Positions 9,362 through 18,526 of a DNA stretch of 64,000 bases are shown here, one piece after another (within the stretch, counting starts at the first letter, position 1; every line of letters starts with the position of its first letter). The stretch comes from Bacteroidota bacterium (GTDB lineage: Bacteria > Bacteroidota > Bacteroidia > Bacteroidales > VadinHA17), in contig JAKPOU010000042.1 in the NCBI GenBank assembly GCA_029547705.1, positions 362,197 through 426,196 on the forward strand, read 5' to 3'. The position numbers and the translations under genes are program-made. The notes under the pieces are model-generated. The model had not been told where the DNA came from and did not search any database. It saw only the letters and a program-made list of their open reading frames with translations.

Positions 9362-10768
9362 ATGAAAATAAAATTATCTGTTCTGCTTCTTGCCATGTTT
9401 TCATTTAATGTGATTAATGCCCAGATGCCGGAGGACGTTTTCCGCAAACCACTTAAGGAAGTTCTGACTGATGTTGAAAGAAGATATGATTTAAAACTTC
9501 TGTACAGTGAAAATCTTGTAAAGGACCTGGAAGTCAGCTATGCCACCTGGCGTTACAGAATGGATCCGGAGGAGACTCTTGCCAATATTCTCCTTCCGCT
9601 TGATCTGGTTTATCAGAAAACAGCTGACAAAACTTATCAGATCAGCAGGTTTTCCTACTATCAGAGAAGCCCGGAAGAAGGCAGGAAACATCTTGACAGG
9701 CTTCTGTCAAGCTATCCCGGACTGCAGAACTGGGAGGCCCGCAAGGCTGAACTCAGAAAATGTATTCTTGAACAGCTCGGTCTTTCTCCCATGCCCGGAA
9801 AGAAGCCCCTCAATCCCATATATACAGCGAAACGGAAATTTGACGGCTATACTGTGGAGAATGTAGGTATTGAAACCATTCCCGGGTTCTGGCTCTGCGG
9901 ATCCCTCTACCGTCCTGCAAAAGGAAAGGGACCGTTTCCGGCAGTATTGTCACCACACGGACATTTCAGCAGCAAGGACCTTAACGAGAACGGCCGCTAC
10001 CGGCCCGAACAGCAGATAAGATGTGCAATGCTTGCCAGAATGGGAGCAGTGGTATTCAGCTATGAGATGTTTGGCTACGGGGAATCCCTGTTACAGATTG
10101 GTCCCGAAGACCACAGAACATCTTTTTCATCAAGCATGCAGACATATAATTCCATCAGAGTGCTGGATTTCCTCACGTCACTTCCATATGTTGATGCCGG
10201 AAGGATAGGTGTTACCGGGGAATCCGGGGGAGGCACACAGACATTCCTTCTTACGGCCCTTGACGACAGGGTGACTGTAAGCGTTCCTGTGGTAATGGTG
10301 TCAAGCTATTTCCAGGGAGGATGTGCATGTGAAAGCGGATTGCCGGTTCATTCATGCACCGATCTGATGACCAACAACGTTGAAATAGCGGCAATGGCTT
10401 CACCACGTCCCCTTATGCTTATTTCGGACGGACAGGACTGGACGGCTCATAATCCGGAAATAGAGTTTCCCTATCTGCAAAAAGTGTACGGGCTTTACGG
10501 CAAGGAGGGAAATGTTGAAAACGTTCATCTGCCCGATGAAGGTCATGATTATGGTGTTTCGAAAAGAATGCCGATGTATGATTTCATGGCCCGCCATCTC
10601 GGACTGGACCTTAAGGCGGTCAGGGACAGGCAGGGCAATATAGATGAATCAAAGGTGACTATCGAAAAATATGAAGCTCTCCTGGTTTTCGGCAGGGAAG
10701 GGAAACAGCCTGCCCATGCACTCAAGGGACTGGACAGGATAAAGGAGGTATTCAGGTCTCTTAAGTAA
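9362..10768 (+). CDS. STN domain fused to an acetyl-xylan-esterase-like hydrolase
   Basis: Exported protein (signal peptide 1-20, ending INA/QMPED). Residues about 25-95 resemble a secretin/TonB short N-terminal (STN) domain (PLKEVLTDVERRYDLKLLYS, then TLANILLPLDLVYQ), the module at the periplasmic end of FecA-type receptors. Residues about 130-410 are an alpha/beta hydrolase of the acetyl xylan esterase / dienelactone hydrolase type: nucleophile elbow GESGGGTQ with Ser288, Asp356 or Asp359 in SDGQDW, and His395 in EGHDYG. The likely reaction is deacylation of plant or algal polysaccharide fragments in the periplasm. It follows the GH2-like gene by 105 bases on the same strand. The fusion is unusual; the esterase substrate is unknown. 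Confidence 0.85.
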   Translation: MKIKLSVLLLAMFSFNVINAQMPEDVFRKPLKEVLTDVERRYDLKLLYSENLVKDLEVSYATWRYRMDPEETLANILLPLDLVYQKTADKTYQISRFSYYQRSPEEGRKHLDRLLSSYPGLQNWEARKAELRKCILEQLGLSPMPGKKPLNPIYTAKRKFDGYTVENVGIETIPGFWLCGSLYRPAKGKGPFPAVLSPHGHFSSKDLNENGRYRPEQQIRCAMLARMGAVVFSYEMFGYGESLLQIGPEDHRTSFSSSMQTYNSIRVLDFLTSLPYVDAGRIGVTGESGGGTQTFLLTALDDRVTVSVPVVMVSSYFQGGCACESGLPVHSCTDLMTNNVEIAAMASPRPLMLISDGQDWTAHNPEIEFPYLQKVYGLYGKEGNVENVHLPDEGHDYGVSKRMPMYDFMARHLGLDLKAVRDRQGNIDESKVTIEKYEALLVFGREGKQPAHALKGLDRIKEVFRSLK

Positions 10769-10834
10769 AAGCTGCTGCAAATCCGGCTGCTCTAAGTATA
10801 TACAAACTACAAGTGCTTACGGGAAAGCTGACTG

Positions 10835-11719
10835 TTATATGGATTCAATCTGTTTCCGTAAAACTTCCAGTGCGGGACCAGCCTGTTCCTCAAGGTTTTT
10901 CCAGTTGCATTCGATTGACATACGGCCTTTATAGTCTATTTCCTTCAGGGCTCTGAGGTAGGGCCGGAAATCTTCATTATATGTTCCGGGAGCGGCTCTT
11001 TCCCTGTTCTCCGCAATATGGGCATGGCGTATGTAATCGCCGTATCTGATTATGCTTTCCGGGCTTTCATTCTCTCTAAGCATATGATATACATCGGCCA
11101 GCAGCATTATGTTCTTGTGGCTGACAGCCTTTACTATTTCACCACCGTGGGCAACGGAATTCAAGAGATTGCATTCTCCTTTGTTAAGAGGTTCAAGAAC
11201 AACCACCACATCATATTTTTCTGCAACAGGACCCATTTTCCTGCAGAGTGCGGTAAACTGGTCCAGAGCCTCATCCCTTGAGAAACCTTCCGGAACTTTT
11301 CTCGATCCGCTGCTTCCGAAAACAATATGCTTTACTCCGCTTATCCCGGCCCTGCGGAAGGCAGTTTCGACATATTCAAGTATTTCATCGTGAGCAGCTT
11401 CCGGTCCAACACTCCTCAGTTTTCCGGGAATGAAGGAATTAAGGGCTGGCATGGGCAGGCCGGATGACCTGAGAATATCCAGTTTCTCATTGAAGACGGA
11501 TTCTTCTTCAAGCGGGACAAGAAAACCTGTTACCGAGTCTTCAATATATGAATAACCCGCATTTTTCAGGATCTGGTAGTTTGAAACGCCTGTACATATA
11601 CCTATTTCGTTAAGGAAGGAAGATTTTTCATTCCTGCCGCATGACAAATGGGAAACTGCCAGAATCCCCGCACCTGCTGACAAAGAGTTTTTTATAAAAG
11701 TTCTTCTTGACTGCATCAT
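10835..11719 (-). CDS. Tat-exported xylose-isomerase-like TIM barrel protein
   Basis: A 294-residue sugar isomerase/epimerase-type TIM barrel. The N-terminus SRRTFIK plus a hydrophobic stretch is a twin-arginine signal and ends in HLSCG, a plausible lipobox, so it may be a periplasm-facing lipoprotein. Likely metal ligands are Glu in VVVLEPLNK, Asp in LLADVYHM, His in IRHAHIAEN and Glu in MSIECNW, matching the E-D-H-E site of ketose epimerases and AP-endonuclease-2-like enzymes. Substrate unknown. It is transcribed away from the next gene (157-base divergent spacer) and converges on the esterase gene. Confidence 0.85.
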   Translation of the reverse strand: MMQSRRTFIKNSLSAGAGILAVSHLSCGRNEKSSFLNEIGICTGVSNYQILKNAGYSYIEDSVTGFLVPLEEESVFNEKLDILRSSGLPMPALNSFIPGKLRSVGPEAAHDEILEYVETAFRRAGISGVKHIVFGSSGSRKVPEGFSRDEALDQFTALCRKMGPVAEKYDVVVVLEPLNKGECNLLNSVAHGGEIVKAVSHKNIMLLADVYHMLRENESPESIIRYGDYIRHAHIAENRERAAPGTYNEDFRPYLRALKEIDYKGRMSIECNWKNLEEQAGPALEVLRKQIESI

Positions 11720-11875
11720 GAATTTATTAATTAATTTTGTTTGATGAACCGAATATATGGTATTAAAACTATAAATACAACTGCCTGCTGAACGGCAGAA
11801 GTCAAATGATCAGGCTTGCCGGCATGTCAGCTTAAAATTAATTAGTATCTTTCAGCAAACTTAAAATTAACAGAA

Positions 11876-12751
11876 ATGAAAAAAATTAACCTGATTGCCA
11901 TTTTAATCATGTTTGCCGTGGCTGGCTCCCTGTCAACCACATTCACTTCCTGCAGTAAGAAGGCTGGTAAGAATATAGGCCTGCAGCTTTACTCCGTCCG
12001 CGACTCAATAAGGAATGACGTTCCGGGAGCTGTTGAAAAAGTGGGGAAAATGGGCTACACCTTTGTTGAGGCTGCCGGTTACGGCGACGGTAAATTCTAC
12101 GGTCTGGAACCAGCCGAATTCAGGGCTCTTTGTGAAAAGAACGGACTCTACCTGCTCAGTTCACACTCCGGCCGTCAGCTTCCCGGTGAGGATAACTATG
12201 CAGAAACCATGGAATGGTGGGATCAGTGCATAGATGCACATGTTAAGGCCGGTGCAAAATTCATCGTTCAGCCCTCTATGGGACGGTCAGCCTACGAAAG
12301 CATTGCCGGCCTCAGGGAATGGTGTGACTATTTCAATGAGATAGGCGCGAAATGTAACGAAAAGGGAATCCGTTTCGGATACCACAATCACGACAGGGAG
12401 TTTTCAACTACCCATGGGGATACGATAATTTACGACTTCATGCTTCAGAATACCGATCCTGCGAAGGTAATGTTCCAGATCGACCTGTACTGGTGTGTGG
12501 TCGGAGGGAAAAACCCGGTGGATTATTTCAACAAATATCCCGGACGTTTTGAACTGTGGCATATCAAGGACAAGGAAGAAATCGGCGCAAGCGGAATGAT
12601 GGATTTCAAATCCATATGGGCCGGAAAGGATATCTCGGGAATGAAATACGGCATCGTGGAGGTAGAACACTATAATTTCGATCAGTTTACAAGCTGCAAA
12701 AAGAGCCTTGATTTCCTGAATGAGGCCGATTATGTGGTGATGCCGCAGTAA
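11876..12751 (+). CDS. sugar isomerase/epimerase-like lipoprotein
   Basis: A 291-residue xylose-isomerase-like TIM barrel with a lipoprotein signal (TTFTSCSKK, Cys near residue 26). The pattern FGYHNHDREF, QIDLYW, LWHIKDK and VEVEHY marks a large Bacteroidota group of periplasmic sugar isomerase-like proteins found beside oxidoreductases. First gene of a tight plus-strand operon: 19 bases to the GH92 gene, then 15 bases to a dehydrogenase. This context suggests that it acts on a sugar released by the mannosidase or on an oxidised derivative. Function beyond family is inference. Confidence 0.87.
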   Translation: MKKINLIAILIMFAVAGSLSTTFTSCSKKAGKNIGLQLYSVRDSIRNDVPGAVEKVGKMGYTFVEAAGYGDGKFYGLEPAEFRALCEKNGLYLLSSHSGRQLPGEDNYAETMEWWDQCIDAHVKAGAKFIVQPSMGRSAYESIAGLREWCDYFNEIGAKCNEKGIRFGYHNHDREFSTTHGDTIIYDFMLQNTDPAKVMFQIDLYWCVVGGKNPVDYFNKYPGRFELWHIKDKEEIGASGMMDFKSIWAGKDISGMKYGIVEVEHYNFDQFTSCKKSLDFLNEADYVVMPQ

Positions 12752-12770
12752 AAATTTTTCCCTGTCAGTT

Positions 12771-14957
12771 ATGCTTAGATATTCATCCATACTGATGGCC
12801 ATGATAGTTATGGCCTCCTGTGGCGGTCCGCCAGCAGAAAAAACCGGGGAGGAAAGACTCACTGATTTTGTGAATCCCTTTATAGGAACTGATTATCACG
12901 GACATACATACCCGGGGGCTGCCTGGCCCCACGGACAAATACAGCTGAGTCCGGATAACGGCACCGAGGGATGGGACTGGTGTTCGGGATATCATTATTC
13001 CGATTCGGTCATTGCCGGATTCAGCCATCTTCATCTGAGCGGTACGGGGATAGGGGATCTGGCGGATATATCCTTCCTGCCTGTCGGTACTGAAGTTGTC
13101 TTCCGGGAAAATGAAGGGAACAAGGATTTTGTGGCGCGCTATGCCGGGAAGTTCAGGCACGAAAACGAATCTGCCAGACCAGGATATTATTCCGTTACCA
13201 TGGAAAGCGGAATCAAGGCCGAGTTCACCGTTACGGAAAGGGCAGGCTTTCACCGCTATACTTTTCCCGCGGATGCTGAACCGGGTCTGATCATCAACCT
13301 GGGCTTTGCCATTAACTGGGATGAACCCTATGAAACATCCCTGACCGTTGTTGACAGTACCCTGGTTACAGGAATGAGACTGTCAAGGGGATGGGCAAGG
13401 GACCAGCATGTCTGGTTTGCTGCCAGGTTCTCGGAACCGCTTGTCTTCTCTGAAACAGGTACTCCGGGCGGCAAAGGGAGAACTGCCGGATATTTCAGGT
13501 TCAGAAGCAGGGACTTGCTGGTTAAAGTCGGTATCTCTTCCGTAAGTGTCCGGAATGCGATTGCCAACCTTGACTCATCCCTGCCCGGATGGGAATTTGA
13601 CAGGGTGAAGCAGGAAGCATCAGATGCCTGGGAAAAGGAACTTTCGAAAATACTCATCACTTCACCGGATGATGACCTTAAAACAGTCTTTTACACGGCT
13701 CTTTATCACACAATGGTAGCTCCGGCGCTCTTTTCCGACACAAACGGTGAATTCAAGGGTACCAGGGGCAACACCATGACCGCGGAGGGATACAAAAGAT
13801 ATACTGTTTTTTCATTGTGGGATACCTACAGGGCACTTCACCCGCTCTATACCCTTTTCCAGCAGGATCGTGTAAACGATATGGTGAAATCGATGCTGGA
13901 CCACTACCGGCAGGATAAACTCCTTCCGGTCTGGGAGCTTCACGGCAATGAGACCTTCTGCATGGTGGGGAACCATGCGATATCCGTGATTGCTGAAGCA
14001 ATTCTCAAGGATATCGGTGATTTTGACCGCGAGCTTGCCTGTGAGGCATTGAAAGCTTCCTCGCTTTATGACCGTGACGGCATGGGATATTATGACAGGC
14101 TCGGCTATATTCCGGCCGACAGGATAGAACAGAGTGTGGCAAAGGGCATGGAAATCGCGATAGATGACTGGGCAGTGGCTGCAGTGGCCCGTAAACTCGG
14201 GAAAACCGAAGATGCAGACTATTTCTTCAAACGCTCGGAAAACTACAGGAATTATTTTGATCCGGAAACCGGTTTTATGCGCGGAAAACTGAGCAGCGGT
14301 GAATGGACAACACCTTTCGATCCGGTATATTCACAGCATGAGGGAAGCGATTATACAGAAGGCAATGCCTGGCAGTACCTGTGGCTTGTTCCGCAGAATG
14401 TTGAAGGACTGATCGGGCTTCTTGGCGGCAGTGATGCCTTTGCGGACAAGCTTGAGAAGCTTTTCATGGTTGAGGAGGGTGTAAGCGGAAAGGAAGCTTC
14501 TCCCGACATCTCAGGACTGATAGGAGCTTATGCACATGGAAATGAACCGGGGCACCATACCAGTTTCCTCTTCAACTATGCCGGAAGACCCTGGAGGACT
14601 CAGGAACTGAACCGTCAGATACAGACCACGATGTATACCAATGCACCGGACGGATTATGCGGAAATGAGGATTGCGGCCAGATGTCGGCATGGTATGTAT
14701 TCAGCGCCCTGGGATTTTACCCGGTGAATCCTGCCGACCTGAAATACCAGTTCGGATCACCCCTTGTCAATAATGCAAAAATAGAAGTGGCTCCGGGAAA
14801 ATATTTCACGGTGAAGGCCCCGGCTGCCTCAGTGGATAACAAGTATATCCATAAGGTGCTTCTGAATGGCAGGGAACTGGACCGGACATATATCACCCAC
14901 CAGGAAATAATGGACGGAAGCACCCTGGAGTTCGTCATGAGTCCGGTCAGGAAATAA
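12771..14957 (+). CDS. GH92 alpha-mannosidase, lipoprotein
   Basis: Family GH92 enzymes are Ca2+-dependent inverting exo-alpha-mannosidases (mostly alpha-1,2). The 728-residue protein begins with a lipoprotein signal (VMASCGG, Cys near residue 17) and the N-terminal domain motif VNPFIGTDYHGHTYPGA. The catalytic (alpha/alpha)6 domain carries GNEPGHH at residues 590-596 and CGNEDCGQMSAW from about 630, both signatures of the family. It probably trims mannose from glycans at the outer membrane or in the periplasm. It lies inside the operon between an isomerase-like gene and a dehydrogenase. Confidence 0.95.
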   Translation: MLRYSSILMAMIVMASCGGPPAEKTGEERLTDFVNPFIGTDYHGHTYPGAAWPHGQIQLSPDNGTEGWDWCSGYHYSDSVIAGFSHLHLSGTGIGDLADISFLPVGTEVVFRENEGNKDFVARYAGKFRHENESARPGYYSVTMESGIKAEFTVTERAGFHRYTFPADAEPGLIINLGFAINWDEPYETSLTVVDSTLVTGMRLSRGWARDQHVWFAARFSEPLVFSETGTPGGKGRTAGYFRFRSRDLLVKVGISSVSVRNAIANLDSSLPGWEFDRVKQEASDAWEKELSKILITSPDDDLKTVFYTALYHTMVAPALFSDTNGEFKGTRGNTMTAEGYKRYTVFSLWDTYRALHPLYTLFQQDRVNDMVKSMLDHYRQDKLLPVWELHGNETFCMVGNHAISVIAEAILKDIGDFDRELACEALKASSLYDRDGMGYYDRLGYIPADRIEQSVAKGMEIAIDDWAVAAVARKLGKTEDADYFFKRSENYRNYFDPETGFMRGKLSSGEWTTPFDPVYSQHEGSDYTEGNAWQYLWLVPQNVEGLIGLLGGSDAFADKLEKLFMVEEGVSGKEASPDISGLIGAYAHGNEPGHHTSFLFNYAGRPWRTQELNRQIQTTMYTNAPDGLCGNEDCGQMSAWYVFSALGFYPVNPADLKYQFGSPLVNNAKIEVAPGKYFTVKAPAASVDNKYIHKVLLNGRELDRTYITHQEIMDGSTLEFVMSPVRK

Positions 14958-14972
14958 AAAATATACCCGAGA

Positions 14973-16004
14973 ATGAAAGCTCTTGTCCTTGAGGAATATA
15001 ACAGACTGGTTTACCGTGACTGGCCCGATCCGGAGATCGCAGACAACGAGGTTCTTGTAAGAATCAGGGCTGCCGCCATCTGTGGCAGTGATGTCCATGG
15101 AATGGACGGAAGTACGGGCAGGAGAATTCCTCCGGTCATAATGGGGCATGAAGCTTCCGGAATCATCGAGGAGACAGGAAGTGAGGTCAGGAATATGAAG
15201 AAGGGTGACAGGGTAACCTTCGATTCAACCATCTATTCCCCCGCTGACTGGTATTCCCTGAAAGGCCTGTACAATCTCAGCGACAACAGGATGGTGCTGG
15301 GTGTCTCCACGGAAGAATACAGAAGGCATGGTGCATTTGCGGAATACCTGAATGTGCCGGAGCATATCCTGTACCGGCTGCCCGATGATGTCTCATATAC
15401 ACAGGCTGCCATGGTTGAACCCCTTGCCGTTGCTGCCCATGCAGCCGGGCTCGCTTCTCCCTCGTGGAATGATTCCGTTGCCGTGATCGGCAGCGGCATG
15501 ATAGGATTATCACTTATCCAGGTACTGAGATCAATGGGATGCGGAAAGATTTTTGCCGTTGACACTGATCCGTTTAAGCTTGGACTGGCTCTGCGGCTTG
15601 GCGCGGATCAGGCCTTTGACCCACGGGAGGCACCTGTCAGTGACAGTATTACTGAACTGACTGCAGGCCGGGGAGCGGATCTGGTTTTTGAGGCAGTGGG
15701 GACGGGTGAAACTTTGTCAACCGCAGTCGCTTCCGTACGTAAAGGCGGAACCGTTGTCCTTGTCGGGAATTTATCCCCTGAGGCAATTATTCCCCTGCAA
15801 AATGTGGTGACCCGACAGATAAGGCTTCAGGGAAGCTGTGCCATCTGCGGGGAGTTTCCCGCAGTTCTTGACATGATGGCCCGGGGAGAAATAAATACTG
15901 ATCCTCTTATCTCCGCAGAAGCCCCGCTTTCCGAGGGTGCAGAGTGGTTCAGGAGACTTTATGCCAGAGAACCGGGACTGTTGAAAGTGGTTCTTCATCC
16001 CTGA
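14973..16004 (+). CDS. polyol/alcohol dehydrogenase (MDR) without structural zinc site
   Basis: A 343-residue medium-chain dehydrogenase of the sorbitol / galactitol-phosphate dehydrogenase type, cytoplasmic (no signal). The catalytic zinc site is kept: Cys37 in CGSD, His59-Glu60 in GHE. The NAD-binding Rossmann domain has VIGSGMIGLSLIQ. In the loop that normally holds four structural-zinc cysteines in C-x2-C-x2-C-x7-C spacing, the matching positions are Ser89, Asp92, Ser95 and Ser103, so that zinc is absent while the surrounding family residues (KGLYNL, VLGVS) remain. It starts 15 bases after the GH92 gene and is probably the third gene of that operon. Substrate not known. Confidence 0.88.
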   Translation: MKALVLEEYNRLVYRDWPDPEIADNEVLVRIRAAAICGSDVHGMDGSTGRRIPPVIMGHEASGIIEETGSEVRNMKKGDRVTFDSTIYSPADWYSLKGLYNLSDNRMVLGVSTEEYRRHGAFAEYLNVPEHILYRLPDDVSYTQAAMVEPLAVAAHAAGLASPSWNDSVAVIGSGMIGLSLIQVLRSMGCGKIFAVDTDPFKLGLALRLGADQAFDPREAPVSDSITELTAGRGADLVFEAVGTGETLSTAVASVRKGGTVVLVGNLSPEAIIPLQNVVTRQIRLQGSCAICGEFPAVLDMMARGEINTDPLISAEAPLSEGAEWFRRLYAREPGLLKVVLHP

Positions 16005-16150
16005 TCATGAGGAACAGGAACCCGAACCTGAAACCTGTGTGTCCGTAACCCGGAAGTACTGCCGGCGGGTGATTATCTTTGTCTGACGGGAGCCTGACGA
16101 AACCGTTGGATCCTGAATTTCAATTTAAACTTCAAATGTATGGCTTAAGA

Positions 16151-17275
16151 ATGAAGGAAAAACTGAATACTGCCGTTGTGGGTATCGGAAAAGTGACAGC
16201 TATTCATGCCCGGGCACTCGCAAACCTTCCCGGTTCACGTTTTGCTGCCGTGTGCAGTACAGACAGGAAAAAGGCAGAGGACTTTGCTTCGGCCCACAGG
16301 ATAAAGGGTTATACCGATGTGGCGGAAATGGTTCACAGGGAAAAGATTGATGTGGTGGTAATATGTACTCCCCATCCGGTCCACAGGGCTCCGGCTGTTG
16401 CTGCCATGGAGGCGGGGGCCCATGTTCTGGTTGAAAAGCCATTCGCTTCATCCCTGGAAGATTGTGATGCAATGCTCTCTGCAGCTGAAAGATATGACAG
16501 ACAGACCGGAGTCATAAGTCAGCGGCGCTGGTACAGGCCGGTTCAAAGGGTGAAGGAGGCGATTGATTCGGGAAAGATAGGAAAACCTGTTTTCGGGACT
16601 GTCAACATGCTTGGCTGGCGGGATGAAAAGTATTATCAGAGTGATCCCTGGAGGGGCTCATGGAAGGGTGAGGGAGGCGGCGTCCTCGTGAACCAGGCTC
16701 CCCACCAGCTCGACCTTCTGCAATGGTTCATGGGCGGGATAGATGAACTTTACGGTATCTGGTCAAATCTGAACCATCCATACATAGAAGTTGAAGATAC
16801 GGCCCTGGCGATTATCAGGTTCAGAAACGGGGCCATCGGCAATATTGTCGTATCAAATTCAATGAAACCCGGAATTTACGGGAAGGTGCATGTCCACGGG
16901 CAGAACGGGGCATCTGTCGGAGTGCAGACCGACGGAGGTGCAATGTTCGTCGCGGGAATGTCAGACATCCTCGAGCCTCCGGTTAATGATCTCTGGACCG
17001 TTCCCGGGGAAGAAAACCTGCTTGAAAATTATGTAAGGGAAGATTCGGAATTTTTTCTTTCACTGAAAAATCCGGTGGAGTATTTCCATGAGAGGCAGAT
17101 AGAGGATTTTCTGGCAGCCATAAAAGAGGGACGCGAACCGCTTGTTACGGGAAGGGAAGGCAGGGTAACGGTTGAGATTTTTACTGCCATTTACCGCTCG
17201 GCCCGGGACGGCAGACCTGTGAAATGGCCGCTTTATCCGGAAAACCGGAATGATTATGACGGCAGACCGGTTTAA
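16151..17275 (+). CDS. Gfo/Idh/MocA family oxidoreductase, cytoplasmic
   Basis: NAD(P)-dependent oxidoreductase. Rossmann motif VVGIGKVTAIHARAL at the N-terminus, the EKPF motif (LVEKPFASS) with the family lysine, and the GGGVLVNQAPHQLDLL helix with the catalytic-region His. I chose the ATG at 16151 (MKEKLNT), which puts the Rossmann strand at the normal distance; an ATG at 16136 and a TTG at 16079 are in frame. There is no export signal, unlike the other two Gfo/Idh/MocA proteins in the window. It probably works with the dehydrogenase 146 bases upstream on a sugar or inositol-like substrate. Confidence 0.88.
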   Translation: MKEKLNTAVVGIGKVTAIHARALANLPGSRFAAVCSTDRKKAEDFASAHRIKGYTDVAEMVHREKIDVVVICTPHPVHRAPAVAAMEAGAHVLVEKPFASSLEDCDAMLSAAERYDRQTGVISQRRWYRPVQRVKEAIDSGKIGKPVFGTVNMLGWRDEKYYQSDPWRGSWKGEGGGVLVNQAPHQLDLLQWFMGGIDELYGIWSNLNHPYIEVEDTALAIIRFRNGAIGNIVVSNSMKPGIYGKVHVHGQNGASVGVQTDGGAMFVAGMSDILEPPVNDLWTVPGEENLLENYVREDSEFFLSLKNPVEYFHERQIEDFLAAIKEGREPLVTGREGRVTVEIFTAIYRSARDGRPVKWPLYPENRNDYDGRPV

Positions 17276-17415
17276 ATCCCGGTTTATGGGGAAAATTTAA
17301 AATAATTCTTTTTAAATTAACTGCGATTTTTCAGCCCCTGTGAATGTAATCATCCGGACCGGGGCGGGAAATCATATTATAAATTATGGTCATATCAACA
17401 AAAACCAGACAGAAA

Positions 17416-18492
17416 ATGAAACTGAAAGCAATTTTGTTCCTGATGCTGGCAGCAGTGATTTACGGTTGTCAGGAAAGATATTATACTGAGGACGATTTCC
17501 GGTCGGTACTCAAAATCGATTCCCATATCCATATTAATAGCGGTGATGGTGTTTTTGAAGAACAGGCTGCGGATGACAATTTCATTCTGATAACACTTAA
17601 TGTTGACAACGGTAACCTGTCTGACATCAGGGATCAGTTCAACTATGCAGTTCTTTCTGCACAAAAGCATCCCGGCAGAGTCTTTTTCGGACCCACATTT
17701 TTCTTCGACACGGCTGGCTGGGGTACTGAAACCTGGAGCAGGAAGGTAGTTGATCAGCTTGATTCTGATATTTCAGCAGGCGTCATTACCGTCAAGATCT
17801 GGAAAAATATCGGCATGACAGTCCGTGACAGATCAGGAAAATTCATTATGGTTGATGATCCCCGACTGGATCCTGTTATAAATCTCATAAAAAGCAGGAA
17901 TATTCCGGTAACCGGGCATCTCGGAGAACCTCTCAACTGCTGGCTTCCCCTTGAGGAAATGACTGTCAGAAACGACAGAAACTATTTTGCCCAGCACCCC
18001 CGGTACCATATGTACCTTCACCCGGAATACCCGTCCTATGAAGATCAGATAAATGCCCGTGATAATTTCCTGGAGAGACATCCTGACCTTCCCTTTATCG
18101 GCTGCCATCTCGGAAGCCTGGAATGGAACGTTGATTCCCTTGCCCTCAGGCTCGACAGGTATCCCAACATGGCTGTAGACATATCCGCCAGGACATGCCA
18201 TCTGCAGTATCAGTCTGCCCGCGACAGGGAACGGGTTCGTGATTTCTGCATAAAATACCAGGACAGGCTGCTTTACGGAACTGATATAGGTTATATGGGA
18301 GGTGGCAATCCGGAGGCCTTCAAGACACGGGTGCATGATACATGGATTGACGACTGGAAGTATTTTGCCACCGGCTCGGAAATGACCTCCCCCTTGTTTG
18401 AAGGCGGATTTACAGGTTTGCAGCTTCCGAAAAAAGTGATAGACAAGCTGTACCGTGAAAATGCCGTAAGATGGTATAAACTGAAAATATAA
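17416..18492 (+). CDS. amidohydrolase-2 family lipoprotein
   Basis: Metal-dependent hydrolase of the amidohydrolase 2 family. The ATG at 17416 (MKLKAILF) gives a clean lipoprotein signal with lipobox IYGC; an ATG at 17386 is ten codons upstream. Metal-site residues are visible as HIHIN (HxH) near residue 42, VTGHLGE, IGCHLGS and YGTDIGY. Such proteins hydrolyse lactones, amides or decarboxylate acids; the substrate here is not evident. It stands alone in spacing (140 bases after the Gfo/Idh/MocA gene) but ends 34 bases before the CstA-type transporter, possibly co-transcribed. Confidence 0.82.
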   Translation: MKLKAILFLMLAAVIYGCQERYYTEDDFRSVLKIDSHIHINSGDGVFEEQAADDNFILITLNVDNGNLSDIRDQFNYAVLSAQKHPGRVFFGPTFFFDTAGWGTETWSRKVVDQLDSDISAGVITVKIWKNIGMTVRDRSGKFIMVDDPRLDPVINLIKSRNIPVTGHLGEPLNCWLPLEEMTVRNDRNYFAQHPRYHMYLHPEYPSYEDQINARDNFLERHPDLPFIGCHLGSLEWNVDSLALRLDRYPNMAVDISARTCHLQYQSARDRERVRDFCIKYQDRLLYGTDIGYMGGGNPEAFKTRVHDTWIDDWKYFATGSEMTSPLFEGGFTGLQLPKKVIDKLYRENAVRWYKLKI

Positions 18493-18526
18493 AATACTGA
18501 TATCCTGAAATAAATAGTTTCTACAG

